Positions 1 to 6,929 of a stretch of DNA of 22,973 nucleotides are shown one piece after another. The stretch is from an uncultured Candidatus Saccharibacteria bacterium (GTDB lineage Bacteria; Patescibacteriota; Saccharimonadia; Saccharimonadales; Saccharimonadaceae): assembly GCA_938017675.1 (NCBI GenBank), contig CALIJB010000018.1, forward strand, positions 1 to 22,973. The letters are read 5' to 3'. How positions within the stretch are numbered: the stretch's first letter is position 1; every line of letters starts with the position of its first letter. The notes beneath the pieces were generated by a model. That model did no database searches. It was not told the origin of the DNA and saw only the letters and a list, made by a program, of their open reading frames with translations. Position numbers and translations under genes: made by a program.

Positions 1-165
1 CCTAACTACCAGCCAGGACAAAGTGGTACTACCCCTAACCACCAGCCAGGACAAAGTGGTACTACCCCTAACTACCAGCCAGGACAAAGTGGTACTACCC
101 CTAACTACCAGCCAGGACAAAGTGGTACTACCCCTAACCACCAGCCAGGACAAAATCTCAACCGT
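1..165 (+). repeat. 33-bp tandem repeat encoding an 11-residue Pro/Gln/Gly/Thr-rich unit
   Basis: Five head-to-tail 33-bp units start at 1, 34, 67, 100 and 133. The first four encode PN(Y/H)QPGQSGTT; the fifth keeps PNHQPGQ and then diverges to NLNR. Units differ mainly by a T/C change that switches Tyr and His. The array begins at the window edge, so more units may lie upstream. The frame is open and continuous with the downstream coding region, so this is a coding repeat, probably a flexible low-complexity segment. It is not a CRISPR array because there are no spacers. Confidence 0.93.
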
Positions 166-1419
166 CAACCTAACCCAGAAAAACTTCCGTTCTTTGAGGA
201 TCTCGATAGGTACGCTCGTCTTTTGGCTGCCGAGGAATCTAAGGGCGGTAATAGAGGCATCATTAGCCGTATTTGGACTAGCCGAGAGAATAGGCGGCGG
301 GCAGAGCGCCTCAGCTATATGCGCGACGTAGAGGATGATTTGCGAGAGCAAGTCATGGAGCACTTGTCCGAGAAGGTCAACGCTAAGCGCCAGAGAGGCG
401 AATATAACGGTACCGACGACGAAATTGCGCAGCAAATGTCCGACGAGATGTTTGATGAGCAACGCAGAATATTTGGCATGATACAGCGGAAGAAGAATGA
501 GGCCTTGGAAGAAGAAGCTGGCAAGTGGCATAACCGCGTCTTGGCGAAATTGGGTAGCTTCATCGCTGCTAGAGGCTCCAAGAAGAAGAGCAATCTGAAA
601 GCTGGTGCGGTTGGTTTTGCGCATGGCGCTGTCAAGGGCACGGCAGTTGGCATAATTTCAGGCCTCTTTGGTGCCGTTTGGCCAATATCGATGGCTGCTG
701 GCGCGGTTGCCTCGTTCGCTGGCGATGCTGCTATTAGGCGTGGTGTTCGTCTAGACGCTATGCAACAACGCCGCAAAAAACGCGGGATAAGGGAAGTTGC
801 TGGCGATGATGAATTTAGTCAGATTAAAGAAGCGGCTGGCAGAATTGGCGGATTGCAAGGTCAACAGCATGTTGCCGATGAATTGTTTAAGCGAACCCGT
901 AAAGCGGCCGAGGAAGATCGAGATAAAATCTCGAGAGAAGTCGAGCAGCGAATAAAAGATAACGGGGTGGCTCTGGCTCTCGGTAGGCTTGCTGGTGGTG
1001 CTGTCGGCGGACTTGGCGGCCGCTGGGTAGGCCAGCAACTCCATGATCATACGCCAGTGGGCCGTATGGCCGATAGTTTGCGTGACAAGATAACGGGTGA
1101 TAAGGCTGAGGCTGCTGCAGCTTCTAATTCAGGAGGTGGTGGTTCGGGAGGCGGTGGTTCAGGTGGTAGCCCGGGTGGCCCGCCGCCAGCACCAACAGAA
1201 GCTGATTTCAGCGGTTACACTGATAAATATCCGTGGGATTGGGCGGTTGATCAGTTCGGCGAGAATAATGCTATATCTAAATTGTATGAATTAGCTGACG
1301 CTGCAGCGCAGGATGGCCACAATATCCAGTGGCATGGTTACGGCGATACCCAATGGCTGTCGATAGACGGCAATAGCGATACAAAAACAGTCTTGGAGAT
1401 TTTGAACAATTACAAATGA
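1..1419 (+). CDS. hypothetical repeat-containing protein with Gly/Ala-rich hydrophobic segments (5' end outside window)
   Basis: Frame 1 is open from the first base to the stop at 1417-1419, so the gene starts upstream; a TTG at 223 is only an internal Leu codon. In window codons: 1-55 are the 11-residue repeats. Roughly 60-200 are highly charged and helical. About 201-245 form a Gly/Ala-rich hydrophobic stretch that could be a membrane hairpin. A second glycine-zipper-like stretch lies near 322-345. About 378-396 form a Gly-Ser then Pro-rich linker resembling a (GGGGS)n spacer. The last ~70 residues look like a small folded domain rich in Trp/Tyr/Asp. I recognise no enzyme family. Two small paralogous genes follow on the same strand, 34 bp and more downstream, so it may head or belong to their operon. 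A surface or secreted role is possible but unproven. Confidence 0.8.
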   Translation, partial: PNYQPGQSGTTPNHQPGQSGTTPNYQPGQSGTTPNYQPGQSGTTPNHQPGQNLNRQPNPEKLPFFEDLDRYARLLAAEESKGGNRGIISRIWTSRENRRRAERLSYMRDVEDDLREQVMEHLSEKVNAKRQRGEYNGTDDEIAQQMSDEMFDEQRRIFGMIQRKKNEALEEEAGKWHNRVLAKLGSFIAARGSKKKSNLKAGAVGFAHGAVKGTAVGIISGLFGAVWPISMAAGAVASFAGDAAIRRGVRLDAMQQRRKKRGIREVAGDDEFSQIKEAAGRIGGLQGQQHVADELFKRTRKAAEEDRDKISREVEQRIKDNGVALALGRLAGGAVGGLGGRWVGQQLHDHTPVGRMADSLRDKITGDKAEAAAASNSGGGGSGGGGSGGSPGGPPPAPTEADFSGYTDKYPWDWAVDQFGENNAISKLYELADAAAQDGHNIQWHGYGDTQWLSIDGNSDTKTVLEILNNYK

Positions 1420-1453
1420 TCCGATGGCATAAATAAAAAGGAGGGATAAATAA

Positions 1454-1879
1454 GTGTTTAACATTGACGATAATTTGCTAGCGGCAATCGGCTATAACGT
1501 CGCGACGCTGTCAGAGGAGAAGAAAAATCAATATCGGCGCGAGATATCCGAAGAGCTCAATCAACGGGCTTCTGCAGAAGTCTTGGCGCGATTATCAAAG
1601 CAAGAGGCGCTAGAATTCGAAGATGTCAACAGTAACCCAGACCGCACGCGGCGCTGGTTGGCTGAATTTCACGGCGATTATGCTAGCCGCCAGGATTACC
1701 AGGCTATCCGTGAATTGTTCGAAACCGACGAAGATGCGATGAGTTTCTACGCGTCTGCGCTGTGGATGCGCTATGCTGTGCCAGATTACGGCAAAATCAT
1801 GCAAGAAGTCATGAATGAATACGTCGAAGAATTGGCCGATATGCGCCGCGCTGTCAATGAGCAGCTCGGTATTGCGTAG
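1454..1879 (+). CDS. small acidic helical protein, DUF5663-like (copy 1)
   Basis: This 141-residue protein starts at GTG 1454, chosen because a strong Shine-Dalgarno sequence (AAGGAGGG, ~1438-1445) lies at suitable spacing. It has no signal peptide or membrane segment. The N-terminus MFNIDDNLLAAIGY aligns by eye with that of the next gene (MFQLDDKFLEEVGLG). Both then carry a Lys/Arg-Glu helix, a 'LxxxExxxD' patch and a C-terminal helix with Y(G/R)xxxMQ. The pattern resembles the CPR-restricted family DUF5663 as I remember it; that name is an inference. No catalytic motif is visible and the function is unknown. It lies 34 bp after the repeat protein and is probably cotranscribed with it. Confidence 0.82.
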   Translation: MFNIDDNLLAAIGYNVATLSEEKKNQYRREISEELNQRASAEVLARLSKQEALEFEDVNSNPDRTRRWLAEFHGDYASRQDYQAIRELFETDEDAMSFYASALWMRYAVPDYGKIMQEVMNEYVEELADMRRAVNEQLGIA

Positions 1880-1900
1880 CAGCACTATAATCGGTATACT
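1872..1900 (+). promoter_or_regulatory. putative promoter for the second DUF5663-like gene
   Basis: TTGCGT (1872-1877) and TATACT (1895-1900) are separated by 17 bp, in the short gap between the two paralogues. An alternative -10, TATAAT, lies at 1886-1891. Transcription would start near 1907, leaving a short leader that contains the GAGGGGG Shine-Dalgarno sequence. This is pattern matching only. Confidence 0.35.
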
Positions 1901-1925
1901 AAATGCATAGGCAAGAGGGGGTGAA

Positions 1926-2357
1926 ATGTTTCAATTAGACGATAAGTTTCTCGAAGAGGTGGGTCTGGGCAGCTTACCAGACGACCAGAAAAAACTGTTT
2001 CTCGACCATTTTCGCGAGCAGCTAGAGCTGCGTGTTGGTTTGCAGCTTAGCGAGGGTTTGAGCGATATGCAGCTGGCGGAGTTTGAGAGTTTTATGGATC
2101 GCGATATGGTGCGGGTGACGTCCTGGCTGGACGCTAACGCGCCGGATTTCGAAAATGATCAGATTTATGTACAATTGAAAGCTAATGCGCCGGCTAATGT
2201 GCCGCAAAATGCGATACTAGCAGAGTACGCATCGCTGAAGTGGTTGGGACAGCATCGTCCGAACTATCGCGAGGTGGTGATGCAGACGGTCAAGGCTCTC
2301 AAGGAAGAAGTTATCGCGAACCGCGATATGATTCTTCTAGGCGACGCGGGAGCATAG
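1926..2357 (+). CDS. small acidic helical protein, DUF5663-like (copy 2)
   Basis: This 143-residue protein starts at ATG 1926 with a purine-rich Shine-Dalgarno sequence (GAGGGGGTG) just upstream. It is a divergent paralogue of the preceding gene: same MFxxDD start, same overall length, and a matching final helix (NYREVVMQTVKALKEEV here, DYGKIMQEVMNEYVEEL there). The segment LSEGLSDMQLAEFESFMD is, from memory, typical of DUF5663-type proteins in CPR genomes. No membrane segments, cysteines or recognisable active site are present. It is predicted to be cytoplasmic and all-helical. Its role is unknown. It ends 62 bp before the convergent fmt gene, and I found no convincing terminator in that gap. 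Confidence 0.83.
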   Translation: MFQLDDKFLEEVGLGSLPDDQKKLFLDHFREQLELRVGLQLSEGLSDMQLAEFESFMDRDMVRVTSWLDANAPDFENDQIYVQLKANAPANVPQNAILAEYASLKWLGQHRPNYREVVMQTVKALKEEVIANRDMILLGDAGA

Positions 2358-2419
2358 GCTACGGCCGCGGTTGGGATTTAGGTGCTTGCAATTACAATTG
2401 TCGCGGTTGATGGTTGCGA

Positions 2420-3337
2420 CTATCTTTGTAGCGGGTAGCCGCGCAAGAAAGCGTTGGTACTGATGGTTTTGCCGCTAGGGGCGATTAGCTCGTCAATTGC
2501 TAGGTAGGTGCCGTCGGCGCATTTGATGTCAAGCGGTGTTTCTGGAGTAGAGACGGCGCAGGCTTTGGTTATGATTAGGTCATATTGGTCGACTTTTAGG
2601 CGCGAACGCGGATAAGTCAGGTGGGCGCGAATTTTGGCTTCCGCTTGGTCTGCGGTTAGCTGTTGCGGATCAAGGCGGCTGTCGTCTTTGCTGAGCAGCG
2701 AGCAATAGGTGGCGCGGCTATTGTCTTGCGGCGTTGGCTGTAGTATACCGTTTATGATGTCAGGTAACTTCTGCGTTAATAATTGCGCACCGAGCTGGCC
2801 GAGAGTTTGATAAAGCTCGGGCTGGGTCTCGGTAAAGTCTAGCGGGTAAGTTTCTTGGTAGTATATCGGGCCGGCATCCATCGCTTGCTCTAACTGCATG
2901 ATGGTTACACCGGTGATTTTATCTCTGTTAGCGATAGCTGATTCGATGGGCGACGGGCCGCGGTATTTTGGCAGCAGCGACGGATGAACGTTGATGATAC
3001 CAGGCTGGAATAGGTCGATGATTGTTTGCGGGATAATCTTGCCGTAGCTAACCAAGACGCCAGTTGGCCGCGGTGTAATATTTTTTATATCATTTATGAT
3101 ATCTTTTAGCCGGTTTGGCTGCCAGACTGGAATATGGTGCTGGCTAGCAAATTGTTTGACGGCAGGCTGGATAAGCTTGCTGCTGCGGCCACGGCGGGAG
3201 TCTGGCTTGGTGATGACGGTCACGATATTAAAACCAGCTTCAACGAGCGCGCGCAGGCTATATAAGCTAAAGTCTTCGGTGCCGAAGAATATTATCGGCT
3301 GGCGGCTAATCCCAGAGGTCGGCGTTGTCTTTGACAT
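2420..3337 (-). CDS. fmt: methionyl-tRNA formyltransferase
   Basis: The 305-residue protein transfers a formyl group from 10-formyl-THF to initiator Met-tRNA in the cytoplasm. The N-terminal catalytic domain has FFGT(E)DFS at ~17-24, INVHPSLLPKYRG with the likely catalytic Asn116 and His118, the SLLP(K)YRGPSPI signature at 120-131, and MDAGPIY with catalytic Asp154. The C-terminal ~100 residues fit the small OB-like tRNA-binding domain. Length is normal for the family (~310). The start at 3337 overlaps the end of def by 32 bp, which suggests translational coupling. The order priA-def-fmt is common in bacteria, and def removes the formyl group that Fmt adds. A slightly later start is possible because the first ~13 residues are not conserved. 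Confidence 0.95.
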   Translation of the reverse strand: MSKTTPTSGISRQPIIFFGTEDFSLYSLRALVEAGFNIVTVITKPDSRRGRSSKLIQPAVKQFASQHHIPVWQPNRLKDIINDIKNITPRPTGVLVSYGKIIPQTIIDLFQPGIINVHPSLLPKYRGPSPIESAIANRDKITGVTIMQLEQAMDAGPIYYQETYPLDFTETQPELYQTLGQLGAQLLTQKLPDIINGILQPTPQDNSRATYCSLLSKDDSRLDPQQLTADQAEAKIRAHLTYPRSRLKVDQYDLIITKACAVSTPETPLDIKCADGTYLAIDELIAPSGKTISTNAFLRGYPLQR

Positions 3338-3881
3338 ATCTTTCGTAGTCGAGCGGATCGAGCTCGCCTTCGTCGTTTAAGCGGTAAAAAGCCTGGTGAT
3401 CGTCGCGAATGTGGTCGACGAAAACGATGCCGTTGCAATGGTCGATTTCGTGCTGCAAGACGCGTGCCAGAAAGCCGTTGGCCTTGATGCGGATTTCGTC
3501 GCCGTCGATATTGATGGCTTTAACGCGGATTTTGCTGTAGCGGGGAACTTTGCCGTAAAAATCCTTGACGCTGAGGCAGCCTTCGTAATCGTAGGTGATT
3601 TCGCCTTCGTATTTGACGATTTCTGGATTGATTAGCGGGATAAATTCTTGGTTGTCTTTGTCTTCGAAATCGGCGCGAACGATGACAACGCGCTCGAGGC
3701 GGTCGATTTGCACGGCGGCCAGGGCAGCGCTAATTTCGTGCGGCCGGGAATTCTCCCAGTCGATACTGGCGTCAGTCATATCTTTGATGAGCTGGCGGGT
3801 TTCGTCGGAGACGACATGAACTCGCTGCGATTTCTGGCGCAGATGCGGATTTGGCAGGGTAATAATAGCTTCTTTCTTCAC
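3306..3881 (-). CDS. def: peptide deformylase
   Basis: This 191-residue metalloenzyme removes the N-formyl group from nascent proteins. Metal ligands are visible in EGCLSV (Cys102) and HEIDH (His144, His148, with catalytic Glu145). Motif 1, normally GxGLAAxQ, reads SAALAAVQ at 51-58: Gln58 is kept but both glycines are replaced by small residues. It starts 9 bp after the priA stop and overlaps the start of fmt, so the three genes form one operon. The C-terminal ~35 residues after the HEIDH helix are longer than in the shortest deformylases. Confidence 0.95.
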   Translation of the reverse strand: MKKEAIITLPNPHLRQKSQRVHVVSDETRQLIKDMTDASIDWENSRPHEISAALAAVQIDRLERVVIVRADFEDKDNQEFIPLINPEIVKYEGEITYDYEGCLSVKDFYGKVPRYSKIRVKAINIDGDEIRIKANGFLARVLQHEIDHCNGIVFVDHIRDDHQAFYRLNDEGELDPLDYERYVKDNADLWD

Positions 3882-3890
3882 AACTTTATA

Positions 3891-5831
3891 TTATAACAGA
3901 TTTGCCGGATCGATGTCGTATTGCCAGTGTGTTCGGGGTAATTGGCTGGCGATGGCGAGCAGTTTGGTGCGGTTAGTTGACTTGACGACGATTTGCCAGC
4001 GGTAAGTATCGCGAATACGCTCGTAGAAGGCTGGCGTCGGCCCGAAGATAGTAATATCAGGATATTCGCTGCGTAATTGGGCGGCGAATTTTTGGGAATT
4101 GCGGATGGCGGTGGCTTCGGTTTTGTAAATGCAGGTTAATTTGAGGAGGTAAACAAACGGCGGAAAGCCGCTGCGGCGGCGTTCGGCTAGTTCATTGGCG
4201 TAGAAGTTAGCGTAATCCTGGCGGATGCCTTGAACGATGGTTGGGTTTTGCGGCTGATAGGTCTGGACGACGACTGATGTTGGCTGGTCGTTGCGGCCGA
4301 CGCGGCCGATGACTTGGGCGAGCAGCTGGAAAGTGCGTTCGCGCGTAGTGAAATCAGGCAGTGTTAGGCCGGCGTCAGCTTGAATAATACCGACTGTGGC
4401 CAGGCGGGGTAGGTCGAGGCCTTTGGCGACAACTTGGGTACCGATGATGATATTGATATGTCCGTCGTAGAGCTCTTGATAGCGCTGATTGAGGCTATTT
4501 TTGCTGGTAATATCACCGTCGAAGCGGGCGATGGCGGCTTGTGGGAAGAGCTTTTGCAGTTCGCTCTCAATCAGTTTGGTGCCGATGCCTTTGTGAATAA
4601 TATCAGTGCTGCCGCAATCAGGACAGGCGGTGGGCACGCGTTCGCGGTATCCGCAAATGTGGCAAATTAGCGCGTGCTGGTCGGCGTGCAAAGTCATTGG
4701 AATAAAGCAGCGCGGGCATAAAGCGCTCCAGCCGCAATTCTGACAAAGAGTGGTGCTGGCGGTGCCGCGGCGATTGTGGTAAATTAACGTTTGTTTGTTG
4801 TTTTCGAGATTTTGGTTGATAGTATTTATTAATAAGTCGGATAGAAAACGGTGGCGTAAAAAGCCATTTTTCGATGTCATATCCACAACGTTTATAGAGG
4901 GAGTGATGATATTTGGGTTGGCGCGGGCTGGTAAATTGATGATGGGCCGGCCAGTTTTGGCAGCGAGGTAATATTCGCTGACCAGCGGCGTGGCTGAACC
5001 TTGTACTACGGTAGCATGGTGATACCGGGCTAGAATAGCGGCTGTCCGCAAGGCAGAGTAGCGCGGTGTTTGGTCTTGTTTGAGTGCTGGTTCGTGAGCT
5101 TCGTCGATAATGATCGCGCCGATGTTGTTAAATGGCATGAACAAGGCTGAGCGCGGACCGATAACGACATTTGGCTGGGCAGCATTGAGTGCTTGCAGCC
5201 AAGCATGGTGGCGCTGGGCTTCGGTTTGTTGCGAATGGGTGGTGATGAGGTTGGGAAAAGAGTGTTGAAATTCGGCGATTAGCTGGGCGGTTAAAGCAAT
5301 CTCTGGAACAATTACGATGACAGATTTGCCAGTAGCAATCAGCCTCTTGGCGTATTCTATGTAGACGGCGGTTTTGCCGCTGCCAGTGACGCCGTGCAGA
5401 ATAACGGTGCCGCTTTTGGCGTTTAGCAGGCTGCCAATGGCGGCCGACTGGTCTTTGTTGAGTACAAAATGTGTTCTATCTCTTCGTGTTGTTGCAGTGC
5501 TGTTTGGGCTTAGAGTGCGGCGTTTCTTGGTGAGGCCGCTTGGCAAGATGGTTTGTAAAACTAATGCCAGATGAGCGATGTAGTAATTACTCATCCATTG
5601 TGCAGTTTGCAACAACGGACGCGGTAACGGGGGTAGATCGAGGATTGTTGTAATTTCTTTAGTAGCAAAATCAGGTTTAGTTGTTTTTTTTACAACTATA
5701 CCGGTGAGCAATTGCTGACCGATTGATATAATGACAACAGCGCCGATAGCCAGAGGTTGCTGGCTGCTGTAAGTGAATACGCAAGCGTCGGCTTTAACGA
5801 TTTTGGTGGGCGCTACTTCATAATAATGCAT
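3891..5831 (-). CDS. priA: replication restart helicase PriA
   Basis: The 646-residue SF2 3'-5' helicase reloads the replisome at stalled forks. The N-terminal ~100 residues match the PriA DNA-binding domain. Walker A is GVTGSGKT at 147-154 and the DEAH box is at 243-246. Eight cysteines at 363, 366, 372, 375, 390, 393, 403 and 406 form the two PriA zinc sites. The later helicase motifs include GTQVVAKGLDLP and QVIGRVGRN. The protein is shorter than E. coli PriA (~730), mainly in the N-terminal and linker regions. It is the first gene of the priA-def-fmt operon and is divergent from the phosphoribosyltransferase-like gene. The ATG lies only 6 nt after a TATAAT on this strand, with no Shine-Dalgarno sequence. 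Confidence 0.97.
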   Translation of the reverse strand: MHYYEVAPTKIVKADACVFTYSSQQPLAIGAVVIISIGQQLLTGIVVKKTTKPDFATKEITTILDLPPLPRPLLQTAQWMSNYYIAHLALVLQTILPSGLTKKRRTLSPNSTATTRRDRTHFVLNKDQSAAIGSLLNAKSGTVILHGVTGSGKTAVYIEYAKRLIATGKSVIVIVPEIALTAQLIAEFQHSFPNLITTHSQQTEAQRHHAWLQALNAAQPNVVIGPRSALFMPFNNIGAIIIDEAHEPALKQDQTPRYSALRTAAILARYHHATVVQGSATPLVSEYYLAAKTGRPIINLPARANPNIITPSINVVDMTSKNGFLRHRFLSDLLINTINQNLENNKQTLIYHNRRGTASTTLCQNCGWSALCPRCFIPMTLHADQHALICHICGYRERVPTACPDCGSTDIIHKGIGTKLIESELQKLFPQAAIARFDGDITSKNSLNQRYQELYDGHINIIIGTQVVAKGLDLPRLATVGIIQADAGLTLPDFTTRERTFQLLAQVIGRVGRNDQPTSVVVQTYQPQNPTIVQGIRQDYANFYANELAERRRSGFPPFVYLLKLTCIYKTEATAIRNSQKFAAQLRSEYPDITIFGPTPAFYERIRDTYRWQIVVKSTNRTKLLAIASQLPRTHWQYDIDPANLL

Positions 5832-5880
5832 CGCCTAATTATACCTTGTCTACGGCAATTTAACACGCTACTATAAGCAT
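5832..5880. promoter_or_regulatory. divergent overlapping promoters for priA (-) and the PRTase-like gene (+)
   Basis: The 49-bp gap between the two start codons must hold both promoters. On the minus strand, TATAAT lies 6 nt before the priA ATG. On the plus strand, TTGTCT (5846-5851) and TACTAT (5869-5874) are 17 bp apart and the -10 ends 6 nt before the ATG at 5881. Neither start has a Shine-Dalgarno sequence, and both predicted transcripts begin at or very near the ATG. Confidence 0.55.
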
Positions 5881-6537
5881 ATGTATTTCGAGAGTAGATC
5901 GCAAGCAGGAAAGATTTTGGCTGATCAATTGGTAGCTAAATATCGCTACGAAAACTGTGCTGTGGTAGCGCTAAGCAACGGCGGCGTAGTGGTGGGCGAG
6001 CAAATTGCAGCGCAACTGCACTGCGTGTTGATGCTTTTGGTGTCGCAGGATATCGAGATACCAGGCGAAGGAATGAATTTTGGAGCGGTGTCGCAAACTG
6101 GCGATTTCACATATAATGATGAATTTTCGGCAGGCGAGATTGATGAGTATACGAGCGAATTTCATGGCTATTTGGCCGAGAAGAGACGCGAAACATATAG
6201 TAGTCTCAATCGCTTGATCGGCGATGGCGGTACGGTCGATAAAGATATGCTGAAAGATCGCGTGGTGGTGCTGGTATCGGATGGCTTTGCTAATACTGCT
6301 AGCGTTGGAGTGGCTTTAGACTTCTTGAAGCCGATTAGGATTCTGAGGTTGGTCGTAGCATCGCCAGTGGCGTCGGTGGCAGTGGTTGATCGGCTGCACA
6401 TTACTGCTGATGAGCTACATTTGCTGGACGTTAAAGAGAATTTCTTGGGAGTTGATCATTATTATGAGGATAACAATGTGCCAACACTACAGCAATCAAT
6501 TGATAAGATTAGCCAAATCATATTGAATTGGCGATAA
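5881..6537 (+). CDS. phosphoribosyltransferase-fold protein (COG1926-like) with degenerate PRPP loop
   Basis: The 218-residue protein follows the pattern of predicted phosphoribosyltransferases: an opening F-x-S-R-x-x-A-G-x-x-L-A block, a 'LSNGGVVVGEQIA' segment in place of the usual PRGGV, an 'EGMNFGAVSQTG' strand, then the PRPP-loop region and a closing 'HYYEDNNVP' segment. The PRPP loop, normally DDG(L/I)ATGxT, reads VSDGFANTAS at 132-141. The first acidic residue, the loop Gly and the closing Thr are all altered. The fold seems clear from the order of elements, but activity is doubtful and substrate unknown. It stands alone between two predicted promoters. Confidence 0.72.
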   Translation: MYFESRSQAGKILADQLVAKYRYENCAVVALSNGGVVVGEQIAAQLHCVLMLLVSQDIEIPGEGMNFGAVSQTGDFTYNDEFSAGEIDEYTSEFHGYLAEKRRETYSSLNRLIGDGGTVDKDMLKDRVVVLVSDGFANTASVGVALDFLKPIRILRLVVASPVASVAVVDRLHITADELHLLDVKENFLGVDHYYEDNNVPTLQQSIDKISQIILNWR

Positions 6538-6543
6538 ATGGTC

Positions 6544-6572
6544 TTGAATTGGTTATGAAAAGAATGTAGAAT
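6544..6572 (+). promoter_or_regulatory. promoter of the winged-helix/recJ operon
   Basis: TTGAAT (6544-6549), a 17-bp spacer and TAGAAT (6567-6572) form a good sigma70-type promoter. Transcription would start near 6579, giving a ~39-nt leader that contains the GAAAGGGG Shine-Dalgarno sequence of the gene at 6618. Confidence 0.5.
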
Positions 6573-6617
6573 AAAAAGCAACAGAATAAACTAATTGGAA
6601 GAAAGGGGCTTGGCTAG

Positions 6618-6929
6618 ATGCTGGACGTGTTCATTACCTCGCGGGTGCGTCGTAAGATAGTTGTCGTCTATGCCAAATATCCGGACTTTCGGACGCATGT
6701 CCGCGGTTTGGCTAAGCTGATCAAGGAAGACCCCGGCAACATCCAGCGCGAATTGCGCCGGCTGGAAAAGGTCGGTTTTTTGCATGCCGAAAAGCAGGGT
6801 AATACACGGATTTACTCGACTAATAAACAATTCCCGATTTTCAAAGAATTGCAAAGTATTGTCATTAAGTCGCAGCAGCACGCTAATAGCAATCGGCCGA
6901 AACGTACAACTTCCGAGATTAGTGGATGA
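6618..6929 (+). CDS. winged helix-turn-helix DNA-binding protein
   Basis: This 103-residue protein has an ArsR/MarR-like winged-helix core. A first helix (SRVRRKIVVVYAKYP) is followed by VRGLAKLIKEDPGNIQRELRRL, the likely helix-turn-helix with recognition helix. A wing then reads VGFLHAEKQGNTRIYSTN. This resembles the HTH modules often found next to minimal nucleotidyltransferases, but no such domain is present here. The C-terminal ~20 residues are basic and probably disordered. An AAAGGGG Shine-Dalgarno sequence precedes the ATG. Its TGA overlaps the recJ start (ATGA), so the two are translationally coupled. It may regulate its own operon; the targets are unknown. Confidence 0.82.
   Translation: MLDVFITSRVRRKIVVVYAKYPDFRTHVRGLAKLIKEDPGNIQRELRRLEKVGFLHAEKQGNTRIYSTNKQFPIFKELQSIVIKSQQHANSNRPKRTTSEISG

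Noticed and set aside
1..165. Possible CRISPR array
   Set aside because: The 33-bp units are directly adjacent with no spacers, and they stay in frame with the coding region.
2358..2419. Bidirectional terminator between the convergent gene ends
   Set aside because: Only a 5-bp stem with a 2-nt loop (CAATT-AC-AATTG) was found; it is too weak and has no clear T-run.
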